Shown in pieces: positions 13,563 through 24,165 of a stretch of 64,000 bases of DNA; position 1 is the first letter of the stretch; each line of letters opens with the position of its first letter. The stretch lies in assembly GCA_013398295.1 (NCBI GenBank), contig VZSF01007302.1:308543-372542 (forward strand), read 5' to 3'. Under the pieces are notes generated by a model. That model did not search any database, was not told the origin of the DNA, and saw nothing but the letters and a program-made list of their open reading frames with translations. The translations under genes and the position numbers were made by a program. Source of the DNA: Chionis minor (taxonomy: Eukaryota; Chordata; Aves; Charadriiformes; Chionididae).

Positions 13563-15665
13563 CCCTGGAAAACACCAACAAAACAACTATGAAATGTAGA
13601 GTATTTTTCCTTCATTTCTTGGAACCATATGAACACACGCATGAGTTAAAATTGCCTAACACCTGGACACACCTGTTTTCTCAGGGGTTAGAAACTGGCA
13701 TTTCAGCCCAGGGTAACCCACATTCCATTAAGACTTTGCCATCAGCATAGAGAGGCCAAATTGAAAGTTGATTCTCTGTATATTTGTGACTATCACAGAT
13801 AATTTTGAAGCCTCTATTTTGCTTATAAATATTTCAATGAACCATGGAGGCAATAACGTTGTAAAATTATGCAGTTTTCTGCAATAAGCAGGAAGACACA
13901 CTCCAGCTGCAGTGCCTCTGAACACTAAATGTTCCCTTTATTCATTTCTAGTTCTTTTTTCATGAGCAGTAAAGCACATCATTCTATCAATTCTGCTCTT
14001 TTATGCTTAGGACCATAATGAAATGCTCTGAATGAACATGGATTGGAAATCTAGAAAAAAAAAAACCCAAAATGTCATCACTGGCAATAAAGACTTCATA
14101 AGCTGTAGAGCTGCAATTTTTGTGGACGTCTCTTTCAGGTTTTTTTTCAAAGAACTTTCCAAATCATGACAAGCAAGCAGACTGGCTTAACACAATCATT
14201 TCACATTGCACAGAATTGTCTCCAAGTAAAATTACCAGTGATCGTTCTCATTTAAAGTACTCCCTGGCATCTACAAGGGAATCGTAGGCAGAAATTTGCA
14301 ATTTGAATTGGAATTAGCTCTATGGGGGAACCAAACAGGCTGGAGAATCCTGAATAACAAACAAAGAGTTGGCGAAATAATAATTATCCTCTGTGCTTGC
14401 AACATGGTTCGTCACGGAGCCCAGCAATGCCCTCGGGTAGTCAGTATAGGGTTCGTATTCTGCGTCACTGAAAAGCTGTGTCTCTGAAGAGAAGTACATT
14501 ACCTGCTAACAGCACATCACCCCCTTGATAATTTGGTGTTATAGAAGGGAGAGATGTTCACAGTGATGCTTAGACAGCCTCATGCCCTCTTCCCTTTGTA
14601 TTTAGATTTTTTCCTAACGTAAAAATACTTTTCCTGCAAAGGCGAGTGTAAATGTTGACATGGTAGAGAAAAAAAAAACAAAACAACAAACCACGAAGCA
14701 AAGGGAAGTATTTTATAGAACTGAGATTGATGACAATCAGACAAGGATTTTAAAGGCATTAGGTACCTAGCAATTCCTACAGGGAGCCAAGAAGCCCTGC
14801 CTGGGAAACTAGAAGTAGTGCAGAATGTATGTATAATTTTCATCCTGAGTAAGTCCAGAAAACCAAATTAAGCTGTTTGCCAATTTTCTTGTTTCCTTCA
14901 GTGTAAAGCTAAAGCAGCAATTTTCAATACCTTGTTACCTCTGAACCCCATTCTTTTTTTCTCCCTCCAGTGCTATATAACAAATTCAAGCCTACAAACG
15001 TCCCAGCTATGTCAGTTACCACAAGCCATCAGGGAAAACGGGTCAAATGTCATTCTAGAATAATGCAAAATTATTACTTTCCAAGCCACTGAAAAATTGA
15101 ATAGGCAGGAAAGGAAGAGTGCAATGACACAGCCCCACCTTCAGGCCAGGAAGGCTTTGGGTGCCCACGAAGAAGAGCTGGAGTTAGTCCTGTTGAAAAA
15201 TAAAGTCACATTTGTGTAGGACTTGGCAGCTGTATATTCATGGCTGTGAGACAGGACAGCACAGAGAGTGGAAGAAATAATTTAGTAAGTGGAATATTTG
15301 GATGAGATGAAGACTAGACCAGAAAACAATGGTGTCAGCCCCCAAGTCAGCTCCTTTGAAGCTTTCTCAGGTCCATGTTCATGCCAATCACACCTTCAGC
15401 TGGAGAACTGTGGTTAGATATGCTTGACACAGAGAGACTCTGTGATAATTGCCAAAGCTTGTATGTAAAAGAGGCACTTTTGGGTTTTGTAATCCTTTTG
15501 GGACTTTCATTTTTAGAGGTTTGTACTGTACCTTGTGCAATGGTGTTTTGCTCTTACTTTCTCAGCACAGCGCTGTTTTCCCTTAATCTTATCTAGTTGA
15601 CCACAATTTTTTTTCAAGGAAAAATAGGGGAGGAAAGGACAGGAAAAGGCAGATTGTCAGCTTTC

Positions 15666-15688
15666 TTTTTTTTTTTTTTTTTTTTTTT
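15666..15688. repeat. Poly-T tract
   Basis: A run of 23 T. On the minus strand it would be a poly-A tail, but I see no retrocopy upstream of it on that strand, so it is listed as a simple repeat. Confidence 0.8.
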
Positions 15689-16796
15689 CTCTAGATAACA
15701 GAGAGTATTTATCAAGAGACTTGGTGTAGAGTCACTCGTCTTGGTTGGCAAGATTCAGATATGGTTTACAGTGTTAAACCAGAATTAGCAGTCTCAGCAA
15801 GCCCAGAGTGGCCACTTGCAGAGCTGCTGGGAAAAGGGGGTCTGTACCAGGCTTGTAGTGTAACCAGTGTGTAACCAGCTTTGATCCTCAAAACATATAT
15901 GCCCGGGCTCCATGCTGTGTGAATGCCAATAATCTCTTCCTGGACCAGACGTGTTCCGCTACGTTCCTGTTGGGTCTATGCCAACAAATCCACTGGGCTC
16001 AAATAGATTCTCTACAACATAATGTCTATGGTCAGGGTGTCCAAGGGACAATTAAACTGCAATCTCAGATAAATCAAACTCAAGACTCTGAGGAAGGAGT
16101 AGCATAATCTGAACATTAGCTAATTAAAAGGGGGGCCAGGGGGGAGAGAAGAACACTACAACCCAAGCCATTGAGGGGATCTGACATAAACTCTGAGAAA
16201 GCTCTTGACCATGAAAAGATTATCTTTCTATGGGAAACAAGATTGGAAGGTGGAAGATTTGCTCAGTAGTGTAACTTAGGGACCGAACTTTATCTCTACA
16301 TCATTTCTTCATCAATAAAGCAGTTACTTCCAACCATATTTTGTTACAGTCTCTTCTTTCTGAGGTCTGGTTAACAATTTCAGTATGCCTAGAACACCTC
16401 TGATTTCAAAGAAATATCAATCAAATAGACTTCATTTTCTAGCGTGTAAATAAACTTCATCTTACTCTGGCAGTTGTCTTTTCAAGGAGTGTTTGTTTCT
16501 TAGCCAAAGTCTTCCAGTCGTAGCTTGAGAATCTCCCTCACTTCCCAATAAGATTTTATTTTACAGAATCACTCATTAACTCCAGCTGTGTCTCGCTAGA
16601 CAATAATTACTCATCCACAAATAAACCCATCATGAGCTGGGTAGTGCTGAGACTGTAAGTCAAGGACGTACATGTGTACCTGTATCTGTTTCAAGAGAAA
16701 ATAAAAAAATACCCAGTTGTCTTCTGTGAGCCTTACAATGTGCTCCATATCATGAGAATCTCTTTTATCTCATCCAGTGGATAACTGGAGAAGAAA

Positions 16797-17015
16797 TCAG
16801 AGAATCTTAGAACAGTTTGGGAGGGAAGGGACCTTTAAAGATCATCTAGTCCAACCTCCTCTGCAATAAGCAGGGACATCTCCAACTAGATCAGGTTGCT
16901 CAGAGCCCCATCCAACCTGACCTGGAATGTTTCCAGGGGTGGCAGATCTACTACCTCTCTGGGTAACCTGGAACAGCTTTTCATCACCCTCAGTGTAAAA
17001 AATTTCTTCCTCAGA
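16797..17015 (-). mobile_element. CR1 LINE 3'-end fragment, minus strand
   Basis: It begins with a degenerate terminus 'cagagaatcttagaacag'. It then follows the CR1 3' UTR: 'gggacctttaaagatcatctagtccaacc', 'ccatccaacctgacctggaa' and 'tcaccctcagtgtaaaaaatttcttcct'. About 220 bp remain, essentially the 3' UTR plus the last ORF2 codons, so it is strongly 5'-truncated. It is more diverged than the copies at 32099 and 58799. The right boundary is approximate. Confidence 0.9.
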
Positions 17016-18681
17016 ATCAGGGAATTATCCCTGTGATCACTACGGAATAGCAAACAATTATGACACGCAGCAAATTGAAGCTGGACTGCCCCTGAGCGCC
17101 TTGGATTTGTTATAGAGTGTTTTGCTTGTCTAGTTTCTGGCAGGTTTATAGCTGGGCTTGTTATCTCTACCTCGCTGTGTCCCTCAGCTGCATATCACGT
17201 GCCCGTGCGGAGCAACACAGGGATGAGCAGAGCAGTGATGGCACAGAAGTGCTGTCTTGGATCCCCAAGCCTCAAATAGGTTTGGTTTTGGGGGTATTTT
17301 GCTTTTGTTGTGTTTTGTTTTGGTTTTTTTTTAATATCACACATCACTCACAAGCAATAGCGTCATTTATTGTGCTGCGTACGGTGGTTCAATGATGTAA
17401 GGGTGAGGTCTGGAAAGAATCAAAGATGTCATTCCCATTAAAGCAAAATGGGAGGTTTTTCTAAATAGCATAAAAGAGTAATATTAAAATAGTGTGACTA
17501 CCTATCCTAACTGGTAATAGACAGTCTTAAAAATCTATTAAAGGAGATTAAAGGTGTGGAAAGAGTTTTAGTTCTTAAGCCAAAAAAATATGAGAGCTTT
17601 AAGAGGGAAGTTTAGAAGCTGAATGTAGGATTCCCATCCAGCTCACTGATGACAAATGTAAATATGATTTCGTACAGTGCAGCGGCAATCTTTTCAGTCA
17701 CACACAAAGGGACTGATCAGGGAAGGAGCTCAGGACTGTAATAAAAAACACAGGCTCTTCACTTGTAAATAGAATTGTTTTCAGATGGCCAAATCTTCTT
17801 TTAATCACCACTAAAGGTATCACATGAGCCAGCAGTTCAGGGTCTATTTTTTCTTGCAGATAATGAGGTTAATTGACAACTGCAGCATCCTGATGGAAGA
17901 TGAAATGTAGGTCCAGAGTTACATAAAGCAAGATAGCTCTAATGACCAGCATTAACAAGGATCCTGACCATTATTAAATCTGTGCTTTCACGGAAGGAAA
18001 AAAAAGTTACTTCTGTACGTGGTTTATTTTACAGCAAATAATCTAATGACAGCAAATGAGACGCTTAAAGCCAAGAGGACCAGTGCAATTATTTCTAGTG
18101 ATTTGGAGAGAGTTACACACCTGACAATTAGGAATGAAAGACACAACAGGGTGTGTGTTTTGACAAGCAGTAATTTCAAAAAGGTTTCAGAGGGAGGGAA
18201 GATAAGATTCAATATGATCCTCTTTGTCTGCTTATGCAAAAAAGAGTGGAAGCAGTTATTGGATGTATAAAGAGGAGGATAATGTGTCATTTCTACTCTC
18301 TATATTTTTTCTGTGGAATTCATCCAGGAAAACTGCATGCCCTTGTGCACTGCTGCTGAAATAAAATAAAATAAAATAAAATAAATCTTAAAGCTTACAG
18401 AGAACATTTAACTTTGACAGTATTTATCTGCAAAGTAGACATTCGCTGCTGAGCAGGTCATACCAGGCTTGTTTTATAATTAGTGGGAAAAAATAGGCAC
18501 TTTTAAGGTGCGATTCATATAGCATATTGCAGATATTTATTTTAGGGTGAGATAAATTGTGTTCTGGTTTCCACTGACTGTTTTCACTGGCTCTCCAATC
18601 ATGGCTAAGAGTCAAAAAGAATAATTCCAGTGGAGATATTTCTATTGCAAAACCTGATATTTAATTGTATAGATCACAGGA
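17016..18681. other. AT-rich unique sequence
   Basis: Nothing recognisable except an AAATA microsatellite at 18359-18385. Open frames on both strands at about 18019-18290 overlap one another and have no known domain. Confidence 0.5.
18359..18385. repeat. (ATAAA)n microsatellite
   Basis: About five uninterrupted copies of the pentamer ATAAA. Confidence 0.9.
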
Positions 18682-18820
18682 GGAGGGGGCCAGTCTTCTT
18701 TCAGTACTACCCAGTGACAGGACAAGGGGCAATGGGTATAAAATCAAATATAGGAAGTTCCATCTCAACATGAGGAGAAACTTTACTTTGAGAGTGGCAG
18801 AGCACTGGAACAGGCTGCCT
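18682..18820 (+). mobile_element. CR1 LINE internal fragment, plus strand
   Basis: The plus strand carries the CR1 coding segment just before the 3' UTR. Its translation contains [20 protein letters not shown] and [10 protein letters not shown], both standard for the C-terminus of CR1 ORF2. The upstream edge lies near 'aggagggggccagtcttctt'. The copy has lost its 3' end: after 'aacaggctgcc' the sequence passes directly into a TTCC array instead of continuing into the CR1 3' UTR. Confidence 0.85.
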
Positions 18821-18896
18821 TCCTTCCTTCCTTCCTTCCTTCCTTCCTTCCTTCCTTCCATCTTATTCTGTTTCTCTCTTTCTCTCTCTCTTTCTT
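18818..18896 (+). repeat. (TTCC)n microsatellite with adjoining CT-rich tract
   Basis: About ten perfect TTCC units span 18818-18859. After a short break a CT-rich tract follows at 18871-18896. The whole is nearly pure pyrimidine on the plus strand. It abuts the truncated CR1 with no unique spacer. Confidence 0.92.
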
Positions 18897-21315
18897 AACA
18901 TAGTATGTAACAGAAGTGAGTCCATTCATTTGCTCATAGAAAATATTTTTTCCTGGTTTACAAGAAGTTGGCCTGCATACTTGCATTGGTTTTGGTTTTG
19001 GTTTTTTTGTTTGTTTTGTTTTAAATCTATGTGTTAAACCGTGGTGTGTAACAATGCTCAGAAGTAATTAAAACCAAGGAAAAGACTTTATAGTGTAGGT
19101 TTAGAGAGAACTCAATCCATTTGCTTCAGCAGACCCTTGTTCTCTATATGACTCAGACTCAAATATTTTGAAAGGATGATACACAATATGAACTTAGAAT
19201 ATAATGTATTTGCCAGATATGATGATTGCCAAAAATTCTGGTAAAACTTCAGATTGCTGTTCTGATCAGGATTAATACCTTCAATAGACATATGGCCAGT
19301 ATAGGCTGGCCTGCATAAAACAGCCTTGTCCCTTTTCTCAGCAAACTACACAAGAGCCCACCTAGATCTTCTTGTGCTTTAAAGTAAGGGCTGATATCTA
19401 AGTATGTGGTTTTTACATTCCAGATATTCAAGCAATGTAATAAAATCCAAGCAGACAGATTCATCATACACCTCTGAAAATAACCCCTGGGCTACTGATT
19501 AAGAAATCTTCCCAGGACTGGTAGATCCAAATCCTGTCCATCAAAGAATCAAATCCTTCCTTGCTAGGGGAATAGTATGATCACATGGCAGCAGAAGACA
19601 GTAAAGGAGCACTGCTCAATTTAACATTTTCACTCAGGAGAAGATTTCCAAGTCTGGGTCTGGAGAAGAAGCTCATATTTAATGTCTTCCCTGAGCTTAA
19701 GGAAAGGAGTTTAGCTACTGCACATAACTCCACCCATTTATCCTCAGAGACTTTGTAAAGAGATTCATAAAGTACTTTCAACTAATTAAATCTTCCTGTT
19801 TGGGTCATACACCTTCTTCTTAGGTACATCTCAACATCTCAGCTAAACATCTAGTGTCTGTAGCTTGGTTTCCACCTTCTGTCACTACCTAGTGTTATTA
19901 AATTGCTTATAACCTGCTACATCTGAATTTTGATCATTGACTTATGAATTATTTATAGCAAAGGACCTTGTCTGTGATCTAAACATGGGATTATAATTAC
20001 GTTATAAATCATTAATTAGGAAAACAACCTCATGTTTGACAAGACTGTTTTTGCCATCTTGTCAAACACATTAACCTTGTTAGAGGCATGTGCTTGTTTC
20101 ATCCCATTATCCACAAAACAACTGCAACATTAGTTTACCAAAAAAGTTGTCTGTCTTTTGCCTGCAGGAATATTTTACTTTTTTTTTCACGGATGATAGC
20201 TAAGTCTTTCCTGAAAGTCTTATGAAACCAAACAATTTCCGGTCCTCTTAACTGACACTGCTGTTTCAGGTCCCTTAGGTCACTCAAAACCTGACCTGTC
20301 TGTTGATCATGCGGAGCTGTAACAAATGGTGCTGTTTTGGGTTGGACTAATAGGAAAATAATTTAACTGATTTTTAACTCTTCTTCTTTTTTCTTTTTTT
20401 TTTTTTTTTTTTTTTTNTAATCTATCCATTGACAGAAATGTTCTTCTGAACAAAACAAACTTCTATTTTGTGTGACTAAAATTAGTCTACCTGTGAAATA
20501 TAGCTGCAGGGAGAGAAACCACATGGTGCAAATAGAAACTTAGAGAAAAACTTGTTTGTAGATTATTTAATTTCAGAAGAAACTATTAGTCAATATTAAT
20601 AACCAGGTCACGACCTCCAGATGAATAAAGTAATAATATATTTGAAGGCATGTAAGAAAAGAGCGCTTATAGCAAGACGAGATATTGTGGGTCTTAATGG
20701 GAACTTCTTTCCATGCACAAGGGAGATTCCAAGCAAAGGATCATGGGGAAAAATTATTATAAAGCTTTTTGAATCTTCATCACTTTGGGGTTTTGGAGAT
20801 TAAGACCACTTTTTTATCAAAAGAACAGACTTTTGACTTCTTTTACAGAACAAATTGGCAGATCTTACGACCCTACAGTTCTAGAGTTTTGATTGCTAAT
20901 TGTGAGCATACAATAAGAACTCCTGCTCACAGTTTTTCTCCTATCCCTCCTCTCCCTTTCTTCCTCTGTTTTCCCTGGTTCAGAAATATTTTTTTTTTGT
21001 CATACATTTATGGAATATGTTTAATTTTTCATAAATTTTACTTTCATGAAAAATTCAGATTGTGGCTGTCAACTCTATTTCCCTCTGAAATGAAAACTTA
21101 CCCCAAAATATTTTCTGGTACTTAAGCCTCTCTTTTTCACAACAATGTGAATTTTAAACCAGAGAAGGTTATAAACCTTATTCAGAAAGAAGTGGTTTTA
21201 TTCAGTTCATTTTGGACATAAAATTTTTATTTGGAACTCATTGCTGAAGAACAGGATAACAAAAGATGTTGTCATGCAGAAAATATCCTTTATTTAAGAA
21301 ATTATATTGTATGAT
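18897..21315. other. AT-rich unique sequence, no gene supported
   Basis: I recognise no gene or transposon. A T-rich tract of about 25 bases around 20392-20416 ends in an N at 20417. Open frames such as about 20769-21125 are AT-driven and without a domain. Confidence 0.5.
20392..20417. repeat. Poly-T tract ending in an undetermined base
   Basis: A long T run ends in a single N at 20417, so its true length in the genome is uncertain. Confidence 0.75.
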
Positions 21316-22325
21316 TATAGAATCATAGAATGGTTTAGGTTGAATTGGACCTTAAAGAGCATAATTCCAAGATAATTCCAAGCCCCCTGCCATGGGCAGG
21401 GACACCTTCCTAGACTAGATTGCTCAAAACCTCATCCAGCCTGGCCTTGAACACTTCCAGGGATGGACCCTCCACAGCCTCCCTGGGCAACCGGTTCCAG
21501 TGCCTCACCACCTTCAGTGTGAAAAATTTCTTGCTGAGATCTAATCTAAATCTACCATCTTTCACTTTATAACCCTTACGCAGCTTCCGATTGATATAAT
21601 CCCTGATAAAGAGTCCCTTCTCTTCTCCAGACTGAACAACCCGAGCTCTCTCAGCCTGTCATCACAGGAGAAGTTCTCCAGCCCCCTGATCATCTTCATG
21701 GCCCTCCTCTGGACCCACTCTAATAAGTGCACATCATTCTTGTGCTGAGGACTCCAAAGCTGGATGCAGTACTCCATTTCTTTTGATGCAGTCCAGGACG
21801 GCGTTGACTTTCTGCCTGTAAGCTCACATTGCTAGCTCATGCTGAGCTCCTCATCAAACAGAAGTCCCAAGTCCCTCTCCTCAGGGCTGCTCTCAATCTG
21901 TTCTCCGCCCAGCCTATATTTGTGCATAGGATTGCCCCGACTCACATGCAGGACCTTGCACTTGGCCTTCTTGAACTTCATGAGGTTGGCACGGGCCCAC
22001 CTCCCAAGCCTGTCCAGGTCCCTTTGAATAACATCCCATCCCTCCAGCATGTCAGCCACTCAGACAGCTTGTTGTCGTTGGCAAACTTGCTNCAGGTCCC
22101 TTTGAATAACATCCCATCCCTCCAGCATGTCAGCCACTCCAGACAGCTTGTTGTCGTTGGCAAACTTGCTGAGGGTGCACTCAATCCCGCTGTCCATATC
22201 GCCAAAAACGATGTTGAACAGCACCAATCCCAGGACCATCCCTGAGGAATGTCACTCATCACTGGTTTCTACTTGGACATTGAGCTATTGACCACAACTC
22301 TTTCAGTGCGACCATCCAGCCCCTT
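21316..22325 (-). mobile_element. CR1 LINE, longest copy, minus strand
   Basis: About 1 kb, with the 3' terminus 'tatagaatcatagaatgg' at the left. It runs through the 3' UTR and then the ORF2 C-terminal half on the minus strand. Signatures include [16 protein letters not shown] (about 21562-21777) and ANLMKFKKAKCKVLHVSRGN then EERDLG (about 21832-22059), which belong to the region downstream of the reverse transcriptase core. It extends upstream to the 'gcgaccatccagcc' segment. Reading frames are broken, so it is a dead 5'-truncated copy. It contains a 77/78-bp direct duplication around an N that is probably not genuine. Confidence 0.95.
22015..22170. repeat. Near-perfect 77/78-bp direct repeat around a single N
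   Basis: Copy one is 22015-22091, a lone N is at 22092, and copy two is 22093-22170. The copies appear identical except for one base: the first has 'ccactcagac' and the second 'ccactccagac'. A normal CR1 has this segment once. The arrangement is typical of two contig ends that overlap but were joined through a nominal gap instead of being merged. Confidence 0.9.
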
Positions 22326-24080
22326 TTAAGCCCCTTAGCAAACACATGCTCATGGTAAGAACTTGCTATACGACAAATGATGCTGTATACAGCCTTAAGG
22401 GGAACTGGATCTTCCTGGGCACACATTGAATGTAGTTAACACTACTGATGTCAGGTCAAGCTTTTGCTTCTGCCTAAAAAGGTCTTGCAGCTTTCTACTT
22501 CCATGCTGTTGAATAGTCACTACTGTCAAATCCGTGAGTGCCAAGTCTAACCTGATGGCTGATCTTTCAGCAGTAATAGATCCCAAGCCTTGGCAGGCAG
22601 GGACTCTTGCATACATTTGTAACTGCCTTTCTACCCCTGGAAGCAAAACATCTGACAGAGAGACAGAATAGTAATAAGAAAGAAAAAAGTCCAGCGATAT
22701 ACACTGAAACAAATGTGCTGCGACACTTTGTTGAAAGGAAATGACTTCTTTTGTGGTTTTCATACCTCTTTTGTTCTATAAAATGCCAATAATTTGACAG
22801 TACAGTACTTAGTTATGGTCAGTACTCTAGACACCTCTGTGCTCTGTAAATCACATTTATATTGCCAAATTTTTCACATGCACAGATAGTTTTTTATTGT
22901 CATCATCATGATTCCCTTGTGTGTCATCTCTACCTTCTTGCAGGCTGTCATTTTTATTGGTTTCCCTTCAAGAAATTCCTTTTATTTTTCTCTTCTTTTC
23001 AAAGTGAATTCCTTTTCTGGAGGAGAATAAGGTTTTCAGAAGGTCTCGATAATAGATAGAGATCTTAGTCACATCCTCCATTATTTTAGTTTTTACTGAC
23101 CTTTTTCTTGATCCCTTCCAATTGGGCTCGTAATTCGACAATCAATCTGAACAACCTTTGCTAAAAGTTTAATCTACATCATTCAATTCTCAGAGCTTTG
23201 TTTCTAATGCGAGCTTCTTATGCTTTTTCAGCCATCCTAGGTTACACGGGATGTCTGCATGGGACGGGCACACACTACACAGCACCTACAGGAGACCAAT
23301 TCCTTCTAGATCAGCAGCTGGAGGACATTAGAGCACCCCTTAGGACACTAAGAAGACATCAAGGGAAGAATTAGTTATTTAAAAAATGACATTTATGGTC
23401 TCCTGCTTGGCCTTCACCTACCAAAACATAAAGGTACAGGTTTCCTATAGGTACTGCAGTAAGAGCAACTTTACTGCACAAGTATTTTAGATACCCAAGA
23501 TGATGGTGTTTAGTCAACTGTCTCCTATCCTGTCCTTGGTGGCTTACGGCTAACCATCCAGCCTCAAGCAAACCACCTTAGATTCCTTCCCCACTTAACA
23601 GAGAGTGATAGACTTTCCAAAGGGACATTCACGCAATCAACTTAGATACAGCTCAACACAAACTTTCATAAGCAATGGTGATAGGACATAGTACAGGACA
23701 ACTAGCTGACATCAAAGACTAAATTTTTCATCAGCAGCCTGCAGTTCAGCCAGCATAATCTGACTGTAAAACTGCAGCCTTGTTGAGGGCTGCAACTCCC
23801 AGCTGAGATGGGAAAAAGGGTAACTTCTTACGCAGCTCTGTCTTCAAAGACTGTCTAGCCATGTTTTTCAAGCCCTTTTCACCACTATTAATGGGGTATC
23901 TTGAAAAGAAGGGAAAAAAAAACCCAAAACATGACTCTTCTTGAAATAATTGCAGGAAAAAAGAATGGCAGTCTGGCCATGGTTTGGTAAAATCTAGAGG
24001 AATCTCAAACAAAGAGTGAATTTCACTATTGTGTTTGTTTTGCTGCTTATCAAGGATAGCTTTATCTGAACTGCTAGAAA

Positions 24081-24165
24081 GTCACCATCCTGGTCATCCT
24101 GGATCAGTCAGGACAGATTGGTCAGTCAACCTGGATCGATCAGTCATCCTGACCATCCTGACTTC
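24081..24165. repeat. Imperfect short-unit repeat (CATCCTG / GATCAGTCA words)
   Basis: The words 'catcctg' (four times), 'gatcagtca' (twice) and 'gtcagtca' recur over 85 bp, partly as 9-10-bp units such as 'catcctggt', 'catcctgga' and 'catcctgac'. This looks like a small degenerate minisatellite. I see no open coding frame that explains it. Confidence 0.55.

Larger units (their letters stand above)
4833..16796. other. AT-rich unique sequence, no gene supported
   Basis: About 12 kb without a recognisable gene, RNA or young transposon. It holds an AT-rich patch with one N at 6392, a MIR-like relic near 13478-13562 and a long T run at 15666-15688. Short open frames throughout (for example near 7421-7744 and 10340-10687) show no known domain. 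A 22-bp near-palindrome with 10-bp arms lies at 11524-11545 but is close to what chance allows in AT-rich DNA. The stretch 15760-16130 is somewhat less AT-rich than its surroundings, but I could not match it to any family. Confidence 0.5.
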
